A DNA stretch of 41,063 bases from NCBI GenBank assembly GCA_023666965.1, contig JAMPAZ010000011.1:1-41063 (forward strand). Direction: 5' to 3'. Source of the stretch: Muribaculum sp. GTDB taxonomy: Bacteria > Bacteroidota > Bacteroidia > Bacteroidales > Muribaculaceae. Shown piece after piece: positions 9,901 to 17,998 of the stretch. The notes under the pieces were generated by a model. It worked only from the letters and a program-made list of their open reading frames with translations. It was not told the DNA's origin and did not search any database. Made by a program: the position numbers and the translations under genes. Numbering within the stretch: position 1 is the first letter of the stretch; each line of letters begins with the position of its first letter.

Positions 9901-11013
9901 GTTCCGGACGACGAAAAATCACATATTTTTGATCGTTTCTACCAAGTGGCAGGTAATACTGCCGGCGGTACTGGCGTAGGACTGCATCTGACTCAGTCGC
10001 TTGTCAAATTACATCACGGGGTGATAATGGTTGTCGACAATCCCGAAGGTAGCGGAACACGGTTCGTGGTAAGGATTCCCCTTGGAAGTTCACACTTAAA
10101 AAATGAAAGTGTGCTTGCCGAATCTTCGGTAACTCATTCCGAGGACGAAATCAGACAGTTGGTAAACAGTGGATTGACACCGGTATCCGACGAATGTGCG
10201 GATTCGGATGATTCGGTTGTGGCTTTACGCCGTCCAACTAATAGAGAAACGGTGCTTGTCGTAGAAGACGACGCGGATATTAGAAACTACCTTGTAAATG
10301 AATTGGGACAAGCGTATCGTGTGCTGACTTGTGAAAATGGGAAGGAGGCATTTTCACAGATTCAGCGTAAAGCTCCCGACATAGTTATCAGCGACGTGAT
10401 GATGCCGGAGATGGATGGTCTGGAATTGACGAGTAAAATTAAGGGCAATATAAATCTGAATCATATACCGATTGTGCTTTTAACGGCTAAGACTCGTGAC
10501 GAAGACAATATCAAAGGACTCGAGGCCGGTGCGGATGCATACATTCCTAAGCCTTTTAACATTGACATGCTTTCGTCAACTGTCGCGGCTCTTTTAAAGA
10601 AGCATCGCCAGCTTAAGGCCACTTTTAGCGGTCGGCAAGTGCAGGACGACAAAGTGTCGGACATACAGATAGAATCTTACGATGAGAAGCTTATGGCTAA
10701 AGTGATGAAGGTAATAGATAAGAACATATCGAATCCGGATATTACCGTCGAGATGCTTGCTTCGGAGGTCGGTCTTTCGCGTGTGCATCTTCATAGAAAA
10801 TTAAAGGAGTTGACCAACCAGGCTCCCCGCGAGTTCATCCGCAATACGCGTTTACGTATGGCGGCGAAAATGCTCGTGGAGAACCGGTTGTCAGTTGCCG
10901 ATGTGGCGATGGCCCTCGGATTTAAAAATGCTAACAATTTTGCTACGGCTTTCAAGACCCTCTACGGTGTCTCGCCTACGGAATATGTAGGTCAGAATCA
11001 GACTCAGGCTTAA
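6976..11013 (+). CDS. Hybrid two-component system regulator (HTCS) of the xylan locus
   Basis: A 1345-aa one-protein sensor and transcription factor of the Bacteroides HTCS type. After a signal peptide (about 1-22), a large periplasmic sensor has repeated Reg_prop blades (for example GMVWVGTEDGLNRYDG, GNIWIASLGGGLFSYD), then a Y_Y_Y domain to about residue 755. One membrane helix follows at about 764-784. The cytoplasmic part has a histidine kinase with H817 in SHEIRTP, an ATPase with the N box around N934 and GGTGVGLHL at 997-1005, a receiver with phospho-acceptor D1140 in SDVMMPEMDG, and a C-terminal AraC-type double HTH (about 1240-1345). HTCS proteins typically bind an oligosaccharide breakdown product and switch on the adjacent PUL. 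Here that is most likely a xylan-derived oligosaccharide (inference). Its last 38 bp overlap the convergent GH127/146 gene. The AraC-type output is the best candidate for binding the 21-bp operator arrays at 35850, 37774 and 40064. Confidence 0.95.
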   Translation: MNRICVWLAISLISGLSTAMAKSQFFTTDHDITSSLINVLCQDSNGMVWVGTEDGLNRYDGSKFSQYRNIPGDSTSLAHNFVNMVFEDSRGRVFVGTHRGLQLYNPQTDVFTPLARTEDGSIYNASIAFMFESEPDSIWTVRNARSKILKADYDGIVLRRMSDEGSPLYDTDGGLTDAAGFIWFYNRNGLFRLNKRGEIVSRHTEINDPVNLKAIQSHDGTIYVAAFTKGLYRYDIVADKFILVPDPTGQSLLVRSLYSNDSDPCIYLATDGHGLKRYDPDTGEFSTVPFGDGVLDESNQKVHSMLTDRGGNIWIAIFQKGIVMVPAMQESFKYIGHKSFSDNLIGEKCVVSLARNAGNGSLWVGLDNGGLYEVNLNAGTSRSYPGTVPDVVSGLYVDSRDNLWIGSFSEGCGIFDTNKKTYRKVPLYDSNGNEVKCVYDFTEDEHGNIWIASLGGGLFSYDHISGVVTPGDTYTGDKWFTSIHYSRNSDALYLGSYDGMIKVDSIYPNGTSKKIFAGNIIHAVKGTSDGNIWFASSAGLGCYNPETDSVKVYTIEYGLPVNTVYGIEEDNQGVLWVSTSRGLVKFNPKLNSITNFYVDDGLQGNEFYKKASYKDASGMLYFGGTDGITYFNPSEVVKPGHKWTVRLTDIYLHGQPVKGGMTSGGHQILDGPVYNAEQIHLGYSDNSFSIEFATEEFGNSESMVYQYSLDDDKWVTLAHGQNMVNFSDLNPGKHKLMVRTEDSGVISDARTVVLNIGRPWYATWWAYLIYALLLSAIIFYVYYEILRQQRRKRQDLEHRQAEQINEAKFQFFINISHEIRTPMSLVMSPLQKLIDTDTDASRRKNYLLIQRNAKRVLRLINELMDIRKIDKNRLKLSFAETMITPFLADLYDTFSNAAQAKNIDFEFVHDGCDDLKVWVDHANFDKIVLNLLSNAVKYTPEGGKVVMSLTTGFDHSMSAPLDHYAEIAVTDTGIGVPDDEKSHIFDRFYQVAGNTAGGTGVGLHLTQSLVKLHHGVIMVVDNPEGSGTRFVVRIPLGSSHLKNESVLAESSVTHSEDEIRQLVNSGLTPVSDECADSDDSVVALRRPTNRETVLVVEDDADIRNYLVNELGQAYRVLTCENGKEAFSQIQRKAPDIVISDVMMPEMDGLELTSKIKGNINLNHIPIVLLTAKTRDEDNIKGLEAGADAYIPKPFNIDMLSSTVAALLKKHRQLKATFSGRQVQDDKVSDIQIESYDEKLMAKVMKVIDKNISNPDITVEMLASEVGLSRVHLHRKLKELTNQAPREFIRNTRLRMAAKMLVENRLSVADVAMALGFKNANNFATAFKTLYGVSPTEYVGQNQTQA

Positions 11014-13378
11014 CCATTCTGACCATGAATATGCCTCCGGCTGTATTCCCGGGACGGCTTCGGAATGTCAGATTTACATAATTTTTGTCGGCCAGCAGAT
11101 GTGACGGAATATTATATTCAATATCTACGAATTTGTCTGCATTCCATTTACCGGCCACATTCTCGGACGCTATAACTTCGTCGTCGATCAAAATGTCGAA
11201 GTTGCGGTTGCCACTTTCGTTTCCCCAGTAACGCACCATTAACGACAGTTCGGGATGCGACTCTGTCTTCATCTTGTAGGTGAAGTAGCCTCCGTCGGAA
11301 GCGTCGCGCCATGCTTGACCCTGGTGGTTGCCTCGGGTCGATTTGTCGAAAACTATGAAGTGGTCGGCTTCAGGCTGTTGCTCACCTGTATTTACGGCAT
11401 CAACAGTCCGCCGGTCGAGCGCGAGTATGCGGGCTTCTTTTTCCGCTTCTTCCCGTCGGTGGGAATCATACGCTTCCGGTGTCATAGTCAGCCAATACAT
11501 CATATAACGGCAGTCATGCAGTCGATAGAACGGCTCCAGAACCAAATCTTTGTAGGGATCTTCAAAGAGTCCAGGCACTGTGTAGGTCGATTTCTTGCCG
11601 TTTGTGGGCACCATTGCTTCGAGCTTTGACTCGATCTCTTGTCGTGAACCTATAAGAAGAGGAGTGTCAAATACTGATACGAGCGGGCCGCCGGCAATGT
11701 GGGCCCAGCGGCTGTCGTCTCCAACCAAACCGGTCAAATCCTTGTCACTGTATTTAGCTCCAAGCACTATCGGACCTCGCATGATGGATACGTATTCTGC
11801 AACGTTAGGCATCTCTTCTAAGCTAACATGCATAGGCATCTTCAGTTTCACCACGTCGCCGTCTTTCCATTTACGGTTAAGTGATATGTAGTTGCTCGCT
11901 TGCGTGGTAATCGGTATGTCTGTCCCGTTTAACGTGATAGACATGTCATCGGTCCACCCCGGATTTCTGAGCAACAGAGTAAATTTCTTGTCTTTCTTTC
12001 CGGCTGTGTTGACGGTGATGGTGCTTTCGTCAGAGTCGGGGAACTGGGTGTTTTGTGTCAAGGTGACACCTTTTTCTTTCCATTCGAGCTTTGACGGTAT
12101 GAACAGATTGACGTTAAGATTGTCTCCGTCATGGGTATATATAAATTGTGCATATTTTCCGTGGTTCTCCATGCCGGTGCCGACACAGCACCACATGGCG
12201 CTGTTGGGTTGGGAATATACGCGGTAATGTCCCGGGCGTGCCGAGGTGAAGTATACGTAACCGCCATGCCCTGGATGCTGTGTGGACAGAATGTGGTTGT
12301 ATAGGGCGCGTTCATAAAAGTCGGCGTATTTAGAGTCGCCTGTCATTCTGAACAGCCCTTCTGTCAACTTCAGCATATTGTTGGTGTTGCACGATTCAGG
12401 CCCTTCGCGGTCTGTGGCATACGACATGCAGTCGTCGGCAGAGGCAAAGTGCTCGCGACGACTATTGCCGCCGATTGAAAGCGAGCGTGTATCGACCACG
12501 GTATGCCAGAAAAATTGTGCCGCGTCGCTATATGTTTTGTCTCCGGACAGCTCGGCTATGCGCTGGTATCCCACTACTTTAGGCACTTGTGTGTTGGCGT
12601 GCTTATTGTCGAGATTATCAACTCCCTCTGCCATGCTGTCGAGAAGCCAATGGTGGGAGAAGCGTTTTGCCGCATCAAGATACTTTTTGTCGGAAGTCAT
12701 AGCGTATGCATCGGCATAGACTTCGTCCATGCCGCCAAATTCATTGTCGAGCATGGCCTCCATCTGCTGATCGTCGAGCGGATTGATTATGCTGATTCCC
12801 CAATCGCACATTTCGAGGAACATACGACGGGCATTCTCATTTCCGGTATAAAGCCATGCATCTCGGAGACCCGCATATATTTTATGTACATTATACCAAG
12901 GAACCCAGTATTTCCAAATCTTGCTTACATTTCCTTTTTGAATCTCCGGCCAGAGTCCTGCGCTGTCGGGAACTCCGCCAACGTAGCCGTTGCCGTTGGC
13001 CTTTTGGCATCTGTCAAGCTCGGAGAGCATGTAGTCCATGCGTTTTTTCAATTCCGGATTTCCTGTGGCCGCGTAGTGGATGGCGAGAGCCGATAGGTAG
13101 TGTCCGCCGACATGTCCATCCAGACCGTCCCAACATGAGAAACTCTGTGCTTTTGCAGGAAGCCCGGCTTCTTTGAGATAGGGAGCCAAAAGCCTGTCGA
13201 CATCGTATTTTAACAAAACTTCGACGTTGAGATCCTGTGCGTGTTTAAATTCGCTGTCGAGCAACGTCACGTCAGAGAGTGGAAATGTGTTCGGATACAA
13301 GGCATTCTGCGCATCTGGGACATTGAATGCCGCCAGAAGTCCGACACTAAGTAATGACTTTTTTATTAATTGCTTCAT
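10976..13378 (-). CDS. GH127/GH146-type beta-L-arabinofuranosidase
   Basis: An 800-aa exported enzyme of the DUF1680 clan, expected to remove terminal beta-L-arabinofuranose. The N-terminus (MKQLIKKSLLSVGLLAAFNV) is a signal peptide. The alpha/alpha-barrel runs to about residue 500. The signature zinc and nucleophile residues are all present: E328 and C330 in PESCNTNN, and the pair C397-C398 in MWCCVGTG. This pattern equals E338, C340, C417 and C418 of bifidobacterial HypBA1, where C417 is the nucleophile. A C-terminal beta domain (about 690-795) follows, as in long Bacteroides GH146 proteins, so GH146 is as likely as GH127. It is the last gene of the operon, 3 nt after GH95. Its 3' end overlaps the HTCS gene tail to tail. 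This activity is better known from pectin and arabinan loci than from xylan loci. Confidence 0.88.
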   Translation of the reverse strand: MKQLIKKSLLSVGLLAAFNVPDAQNALYPNTFPLSDVTLLDSEFKHAQDLNVEVLLKYDVDRLLAPYLKEAGLPAKAQSFSCWDGLDGHVGGHYLSALAIHYAATGNPELKKRMDYMLSELDRCQKANGNGYVGGVPDSAGLWPEIQKGNVSKIWKYWVPWYNVHKIYAGLRDAWLYTGNENARRMFLEMCDWGISIINPLDDQQMEAMLDNEFGGMDEVYADAYAMTSDKKYLDAAKRFSHHWLLDSMAEGVDNLDNKHANTQVPKVVGYQRIAELSGDKTYSDAAQFFWHTVVDTRSLSIGGNSRREHFASADDCMSYATDREGPESCNTNNMLKLTEGLFRMTGDSKYADFYERALYNHILSTQHPGHGGYVYFTSARPGHYRVYSQPNSAMWCCVGTGMENHGKYAQFIYTHDGDNLNVNLFIPSKLEWKEKGVTLTQNTQFPDSDESTITVNTAGKKDKKFTLLLRNPGWTDDMSITLNGTDIPITTQASNYISLNRKWKDGDVVKLKMPMHVSLEEMPNVAEYVSIMRGPIVLGAKYSDKDLTGLVGDDSRWAHIAGGPLVSVFDTPLLIGSRQEIESKLEAMVPTNGKKSTYTVPGLFEDPYKDLVLEPFYRLHDCRYMMYWLTMTPEAYDSHRREEAEKEARILALDRRTVDAVNTGEQQPEADHFIVFDKSTRGNHQGQAWRDASDGGYFTYKMKTESHPELSLMVRYWGNESGNRNFDILIDDEVIASENVAGKWNADKFVDIEYNIPSHLLADKNYVNLTFRSRPGNTAGGIFMVRMVKPESDSDLHIP

Positions 13379-13381
13379 CGG

Positions 13382-15856
13382 TTATTTAGACGTGGTTAAT
13401 GTGTATGTTTTACCTGCTTCGGTATCAAGGTCATATTCATAGATCGGCTTCAAGTCGATAGTAGAGAAATTGGATAATTCATCGGACTTGAGCGGTGTCT
13501 TAATCTTTGCGGCGGTCATAAGAGGATTAGGACACTCGCCGGCTGCGGGTCGTAGCCCGGACCCTTTCAGCGGCCAATAAGAACGAAGTCGCAGAGTGCC
13601 ACCCAAGTTTGATTTTATTGTGGTCTTTGTCGGCTTATTGTCGCTCCACGTGATTCCCGTTTCGAAACCACCTCGCGCTAACAGGCCATCGACAGAGCCC
13701 TCTGTCCAAGAGTCGGGTAGTGCCGGCAGAATGTGCAACGCTCCGTCATGGCTCTGAATGAGCATCTCGCAGATACCTGCGGCGCATCCGAAATTGCCGT
13801 CGATTTGGAATGGAGGATGTGCGTCAAACAGATTTGGGTATGTTCGACCTTCGGGATATTCACGGGCCGACATGTCGTCGGGAAGCAGATGCAACATGTT
13901 TTTGATAATCTTAAAAGCATGGTTTCCGTCCAGCATTCGTGCCCAGAAGTTGATTTTCCATCCCAGACTCCATCCTGTAGCCATGTCGCCACGCTGATTA
14001 AGCGTATTATGCGCTGCAGTAAATAGCTCAGGTTGCGAATAAGGTGATATTTGGTTAGACGGATAAAGTCCATAGAGATGCGATATGTGGCGGTGTTCGT
14101 CGTTGGGGTCGTCTCCGTCGATAATCCACTCTTGGAGTTGTCCGTGCCGGCCTATCTGCATCGGAGGAAGTTTGGCGATGGCATCATGTAACTTGGATGT
14201 ATATGCCGGGTCGTTTTTTTCGAGAATATCCGTTGCGTTGATGGTCGCTGTCAGAATGTCAAAAACGATCTGATTGTCCATTGTGGATCCGGCCGTCAAA
14301 GTGGTAGCTTTCCCGATTGGGCCATGTTCAGGAGAGACGGTTGGTATGGTTACGAGCCAATCGTAGTCGGGGTGTGGTTGCATATAGTCGAGTAGAAAGT
14401 CGGAAGCGCCTTTCAGAACGTGATAGTTGTCGGCAAGCATCTGTTTGTCGCCGGTAAAGAGGTATTGTTGCCATATATGTGTGGCGAGCCAAGCACCTCC
14501 TGTAGGGAATATTCCCCATTCAGTTCCGTCGACAGGGGCCGCAATTCTCCAGAGGTCGGTGTTGTGGTGTGCCACCCATCCTTTGCATCCATACATTTTT
14601 TCAGCGGTGGTAGCTCCTGTCTGGCTTAAATCGTTTACCATCGAAATCAGTGGCTCTTGAGTTTCAACAAGATTGCCAACAAGTGCAGGCCAATAGTTCA
14701 TCTCGGTGTTGATGTTGATGGTATATTTTGAGTCCCATGGTGCATTTGTTTTATCATTCCAGACTCCTTGCAGATTGGCGGGCTGTCCTCCCGGTTGCGA
14801 CGACGAAATCAACAGATAGCGTCCGTATTGCATCATAAGTGCCACGAGCGACAGATCGTCGCTTGAAGATGGGAAGGCTTTGAGACGTTCGTCGGTGGGA
14901 AGAGATGATGCTTCGCTCGATGGCAGTCTGAGATTTACCCGGCCGAACTGATTTTGATACTTTTCGAGATGGCGTTCAAGCAATTTCTGATAGGGTATGC
15001 CCGAAATGCTTTTCAAAGTAGCAATGTTTTTGTCCCCCGGATTTGCACTTATGTCGTTGTAGTTTACGAAATTGGTCGCTGCAACTATATAGATGGTCGC
15101 AGACGTGGCATCGCTGACGGTCAGCATACCATCTTTGTCGCTCAATTTTCCGTCGCAGGTGACTTTTACGGAGCATTCTGCCGTCAGTCCGGGATTGACA
15201 CCTTCTTGAGCCACATTCTGTACGGTGGCAGTCAGAAGATCACGGGATACCGTTACGGTATGTTCAAACGGAGCATCGTATGAAAGCGAGAATGAAACTG
15301 CGCCTTTCTTGCTTGCCGAAATTTGGACAACGATGGCATTGTCGGCTTGTGATGCAAAAGTTGAACGCCTAAATTTGACCCCATTTGACTCATATTCTGT
15401 TGTCGATACAGCTGTGGTAAGGTCAAGCTCCCGACTATAATCGGTGTACTGTCCCGCATCGGCAAACGACAGCTTGACATCGCCTAACGGAAGATAACGC
15501 ATACCGTGTTTCCCTGAGAAGAAGTATTTATCGGTAAGCTCGCATGCCTCAAGTTCTTTCCCCTCAAAAATAAGTCTCCTCACCTCTTTTAAATGTGAGT
15601 TTGCCTCAGATGGATTGTTGTCGTGTGGCGAGCCTGACCAAAAAGTCTCTTCATTTAGTTGAATGGTCTCGGAACTTACACCTCCGAAAACCATTGCTCC
15701 CAAGTGAGAGTTCCCAATCGGGAGGGCTTCAAGCCATTTTGATGCCGGTCTGTCGTACCAAAGTTTCAAATCGTGCGACATTGCCGGGACGGCACCAAGA
15801 GCCATCGCTAACGCTAAAAGCGCAGATTTAAAATATAATGAATATCGTAAATTCAT
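13382..15856 (-). CDS. GH95 alpha-L-fucosidase or alpha-L-galactosidase
   Basis: An 824-aa exported inverting glycosidase. A signal peptide (about 1-27) is followed by the N-terminal GH95 beta domain (LWYDRPASKWLEALPIGNSH, then LNEETFWSG) and an alpha/alpha-barrel. Conserved residues are visible: the Asn pair N381/N383 in NINTEMNYWP that holds the catalytic water, E510 in VSPEHG as likely general acid, HRHISHLYGLYP (589-599) and D686 in FQIDGNFG. GH95 members cleave alpha-1,2-L-fucose, or alpha-L-galactose found as a cap on complex cereal xylans. In a xylan locus the L-galactosidase role is plausible, but sequence alone does not decide it. It starts 37 nt after GH97 and ends 3 nt before GH127/146, so the three are one transcript. 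Confidence 0.92.
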   Translation of the reverse strand: MNLRYSLYFKSALLALAMALGAVPAMSHDLKLWYDRPASKWLEALPIGNSHLGAMVFGGVSSETIQLNEETFWSGSPHDNNPSEANSHLKEVRRLIFEGKELEACELTDKYFFSGKHGMRYLPLGDVKLSFADAGQYTDYSRELDLTTAVSTTEYESNGVKFRRSTFASQADNAIVVQISASKKGAVSFSLSYDAPFEHTVTVSRDLLTATVQNVAQEGVNPGLTAECSVKVTCDGKLSDKDGMLTVSDATSATIYIVAATNFVNYNDISANPGDKNIATLKSISGIPYQKLLERHLEKYQNQFGRVNLRLPSSEASSLPTDERLKAFPSSSDDLSLVALMMQYGRYLLISSSQPGGQPANLQGVWNDKTNAPWDSKYTININTEMNYWPALVGNLVETQEPLISMVNDLSQTGATTAEKMYGCKGWVAHHNTDLWRIAAPVDGTEWGIFPTGGAWLATHIWQQYLFTGDKQMLADNYHVLKGASDFLLDYMQPHPDYDWLVTIPTVSPEHGPIGKATTLTAGSTMDNQIVFDILTATINATDILEKNDPAYTSKLHDAIAKLPPMQIGRHGQLQEWIIDGDDPNDEHRHISHLYGLYPSNQISPYSQPELFTAAHNTLNQRGDMATGWSLGWKINFWARMLDGNHAFKIIKNMLHLLPDDMSAREYPEGRTYPNLFDAHPPFQIDGNFGCAAGICEMLIQSHDGALHILPALPDSWTEGSVDGLLARGGFETGITWSDNKPTKTTIKSNLGGTLRLRSYWPLKGSGLRPAAGECPNPLMTAAKIKTPLKSDELSNFSTIDLKPIYEYDLDTEAGKTYTLTTSK

Positions 15857-15893
15857 ACCAATAAGATGATTGCGTAGAATACTTGTCTAATAT

Positions 15894-17864
15894 TTATTTC
15901 AGAGGAGCATATCCGACGATGAGGACTCCGCCACCTGTGGGAATGTTGACTTTAAGCTCTCCTTTTTTGTTGAGTTTCTCTACCGCTTTTTTGCCTTCGA
16001 GATTTTTGTTGTCGGAATATACCGTAACTTCTGCTTCGGGTGCGAGCATCGGCAACTGAATGTTGGCTGTTAATGGCTCGTCTTGTGCATTAACTCCGGT
16101 TATATACCACTTGTCGCCGTTTCGGCGAGCTAAAATCACGTATTTACCGGGATAGCCGTCGATGAATTTGGTGTCGGTCCATGTTGTCGGTACGTTACGC
16201 ATAAAATCCATTGCCCATTCAGGTGCATCTGTCAAGTTGTTCGGAGCAAGCGCGAAGTGCTGCACTGCAGATTGAAATAGCACTGCCGTAGCTAAGGCAA
16301 AAACGTCTGACGTCATTCTTTTCGAACCTTTAGGTTCGTTATTGGCATTATAATATTTGTTTAACGCGCTGCCACCAAAATCCATACTTCCTACGGTATT
16401 GCGTACTATGGGGTGGATTGTTGCATTGAAGGCCTCAGCATCACAACTTCCCTGGGAAAAATGAAGGTTCTCACTTGCAAGCACAGCTTCCGATGCCGCA
16501 TAGTTGGGGAACATGCGTTCCCATCCTCTCGGAAGTGTGCACCCGTGAAAGATTACTTGTAGACCGAAGTCGTTGGCATCGGTCAGTATATCTTCGTAGA
16601 TGCGCATCATCTCTTGTTTATCACCACCGAAAAAGTCTACTTTAATTCCTTTTATTCCGTTGTCTTGCATCCATTTCATCTCCTCACGTCGAGCCGGAGT
16701 ATTGTCCATTTTCCCTCTCGGTCCTTGGGGCGCATCGTTCCAGTAACCGTTTGAGTTATACCAAAGATAGAGGTCGACACCTTTTGATTTTCCGTAGCGT
16801 GCGAGCTCCTCCATCTTGTCGTAGCCGATTTGCGTGTCCCAAAGTGCGTCAACGAGAACCGTCTCATATCCCATCTCTGAAGAGAAGTCGATATAACGCT
16901 TTTGTTCGTCGAAGTTGCAGCTCGGATCCATCTTCATAATCCAGCTCCATGAACCCTTTGAGGGCTCAAATGCTTTTCCTGCCTCATATTTGGGAGAGAC
17001 AACATCAAAGGGTATAGTGGTTTCCACTATTGGTGCCAGAGAATTACCGATAGTGATGGTGCGCCAAGGGGTGTCGCCGGGTAGCGATATGCCAGGACTT
17101 ACGGAGCCGAGACCGTTCATTTCGCCCGGTTGTGGATATCCAATGATGTATCCTTTAACTGCATCGTCCCAAAGCAGTCGGCTTGCACAGTAAGAGCCGT
17201 CGACACCTGTCTCTGAAATCAAAATCCAGCCATTGTCGCCGTTACGGAAAAGACAGGGGAATGAGAAGCCTTCACCATATCCGTTTTTGCCCATCGTGTC
17301 GTCTACTGTATATGGGGTTTCATAGCTTGGAGTAGTTCGAGCGAATCCGCCCATCGGCTTGCTCTGAGGGCATAGGAATGTGGTGGTTCCTTCCGGCAGA
17401 TTAAAGGAAGTGGTTTCTTGTTCGACTACGTAGCATCGTGTTCCGCGGTCAGGAAATACAGTGTACCTAAAAGCCACGTCATTATCGGAAACGTGAAAAG
17501 TCACTGCCATGACGTCTTTCCCATCCTTGCTGAAGGTGTACACGGCCCGATTGGCATCAACACTTATATCTCGTTTCTTAATGTTAGGGAGCGAGTATGA
17601 TTCGTTGATTTTAGCGACGGGCGATGCTTCGGACAATTTCAGTCCTGTAGACAAGTCTGTTCCGTTGGTGACTATTCCTAAGCGAGACGGCAGGATGAAT
17701 GGCTTGCCATCGTAATCGATGGAGTAGGAGGGTGTTCCGCTCTTGTCGTCGATATTGACTACGAGCCGTCCGTCGGGACTTGCCAGGCTATGTTGTTCGG
17801 CAAAACACGAGGATGGATAGAGTGCAATTGCACCGATTGTGGCTAAAAGTACACTGTGGTTCAT
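15894..17864 (-). CDS. GH97 alpha-galactosidase-like glycosidase
   Basis: A 656-aa exported enzyme with a signal peptide (about 1-22). The N-terminal GH97 super-sandwich begins SLASPDGRLVVNID. The (beta/alpha)8 barrel starts near residue 300 (GSWSWIM) and includes VLVDALWD. A C-terminal beta domain follows. In the barrel, GIKVDFFGGD places D410 at the position of the nucleophile of retaining GH97 alpha-galactosidases. The inverting alpha-glucosidases such as SusB use glutamates instead, so alpha-galactosidase is the better guess. It would remove alpha-D-galactose from xylan side chains. It follows the CE6 gene after 134 nt that hold an 11-bp inverted repeat and a perfect -7 box, so it may start its own transcript with GH95 and GH127/146. 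Confidence 0.9.
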   Translation of the reverse strand: MNHSVLLATIGAIALYPSSCFAEQHSLASPDGRLVVNIDDKSGTPSYSIDYDGKPFILPSRLGIVTNGTDLSTGLKLSEASPVAKINESYSLPNIKKRDISVDANRAVYTFSKDGKDVMAVTFHVSDNDVAFRYTVFPDRGTRCYVVEQETTSFNLPEGTTTFLCPQSKPMGGFARTTPSYETPYTVDDTMGKNGYGEGFSFPCLFRNGDNGWILISETGVDGSYCASRLLWDDAVKGYIIGYPQPGEMNGLGSVSPGISLPGDTPWRTITIGNSLAPIVETTIPFDVVSPKYEAGKAFEPSKGSWSWIMKMDPSCNFDEQKRYIDFSSEMGYETVLVDALWDTQIGYDKMEELARYGKSKGVDLYLWYNSNGYWNDAPQGPRGKMDNTPARREEMKWMQDNGIKGIKVDFFGGDKQEMMRIYEDILTDANDFGLQVIFHGCTLPRGWERMFPNYAASEAVLASENLHFSQGSCDAEAFNATIHPIVRNTVGSMDFGGSALNKYYNANNEPKGSKRMTSDVFALATAVLFQSAVQHFALAPNNLTDAPEWAMDFMRNVPTTWTDTKFIDGYPGKYVILARRNGDKWYITGVNAQDEPLTANIQLPMLAPEAEVTVYSDNKNLEGKKAVEKLNKKGELKVNIPTGGGVLIVGYAPLK

Positions 17865-17898
17865 TCTTTTTGGGTATATTTTCGAAAGGTTGATAATA

Positions 17899-17945
17899 AA
17901 GCAATGTGGATAATCAATAATAAATTCTGATCAGCCACATTGCTT
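17899..17945 (-). promoter_or_regulatory. 11-bp inverted repeat between CE6 and GH97
   Basis: AAGCAATGTGG and its exact complement CCACATTGCTT flank a 25-nt AT-rich spacer containing the palindrome CTGATCAG. In the minus direction the hairpin is followed by TATTATC. It lies immediately downstream of a -7 box (17947-17954). It could be an intra-operon attenuator/terminator, a stabilising 5' stem-loop of an internal transcript, or an operator near its start. Confidence 0.65.
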
Positions 17946-17946
17946 A

Positions 17947-17954
17947 CAAAGTTA
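17947..17954 (-). promoter_or_regulatory. Possible internal promoter for GH97-GH95-GH127/146
   Basis: Read on the minus strand, 17954-17947 is TAACTTTG, a perfect TAnnTTTG box, 82 nt before the GH97 start. No clear -33 element is seen. Being inside the only long gap of this part of the operon makes a real promoter more likely. Confidence 0.5.
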
Positions 17955-17998
17955 GTGATTTAATATGTAAAGTCGTGGGAAATGGCGAATTATTTCCG

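Noticed and set aside
12503-13096. Plus-strand frame of 197 codons
   Set aside because: It is antisense to the GH127/146 gene and has no recognisable product.
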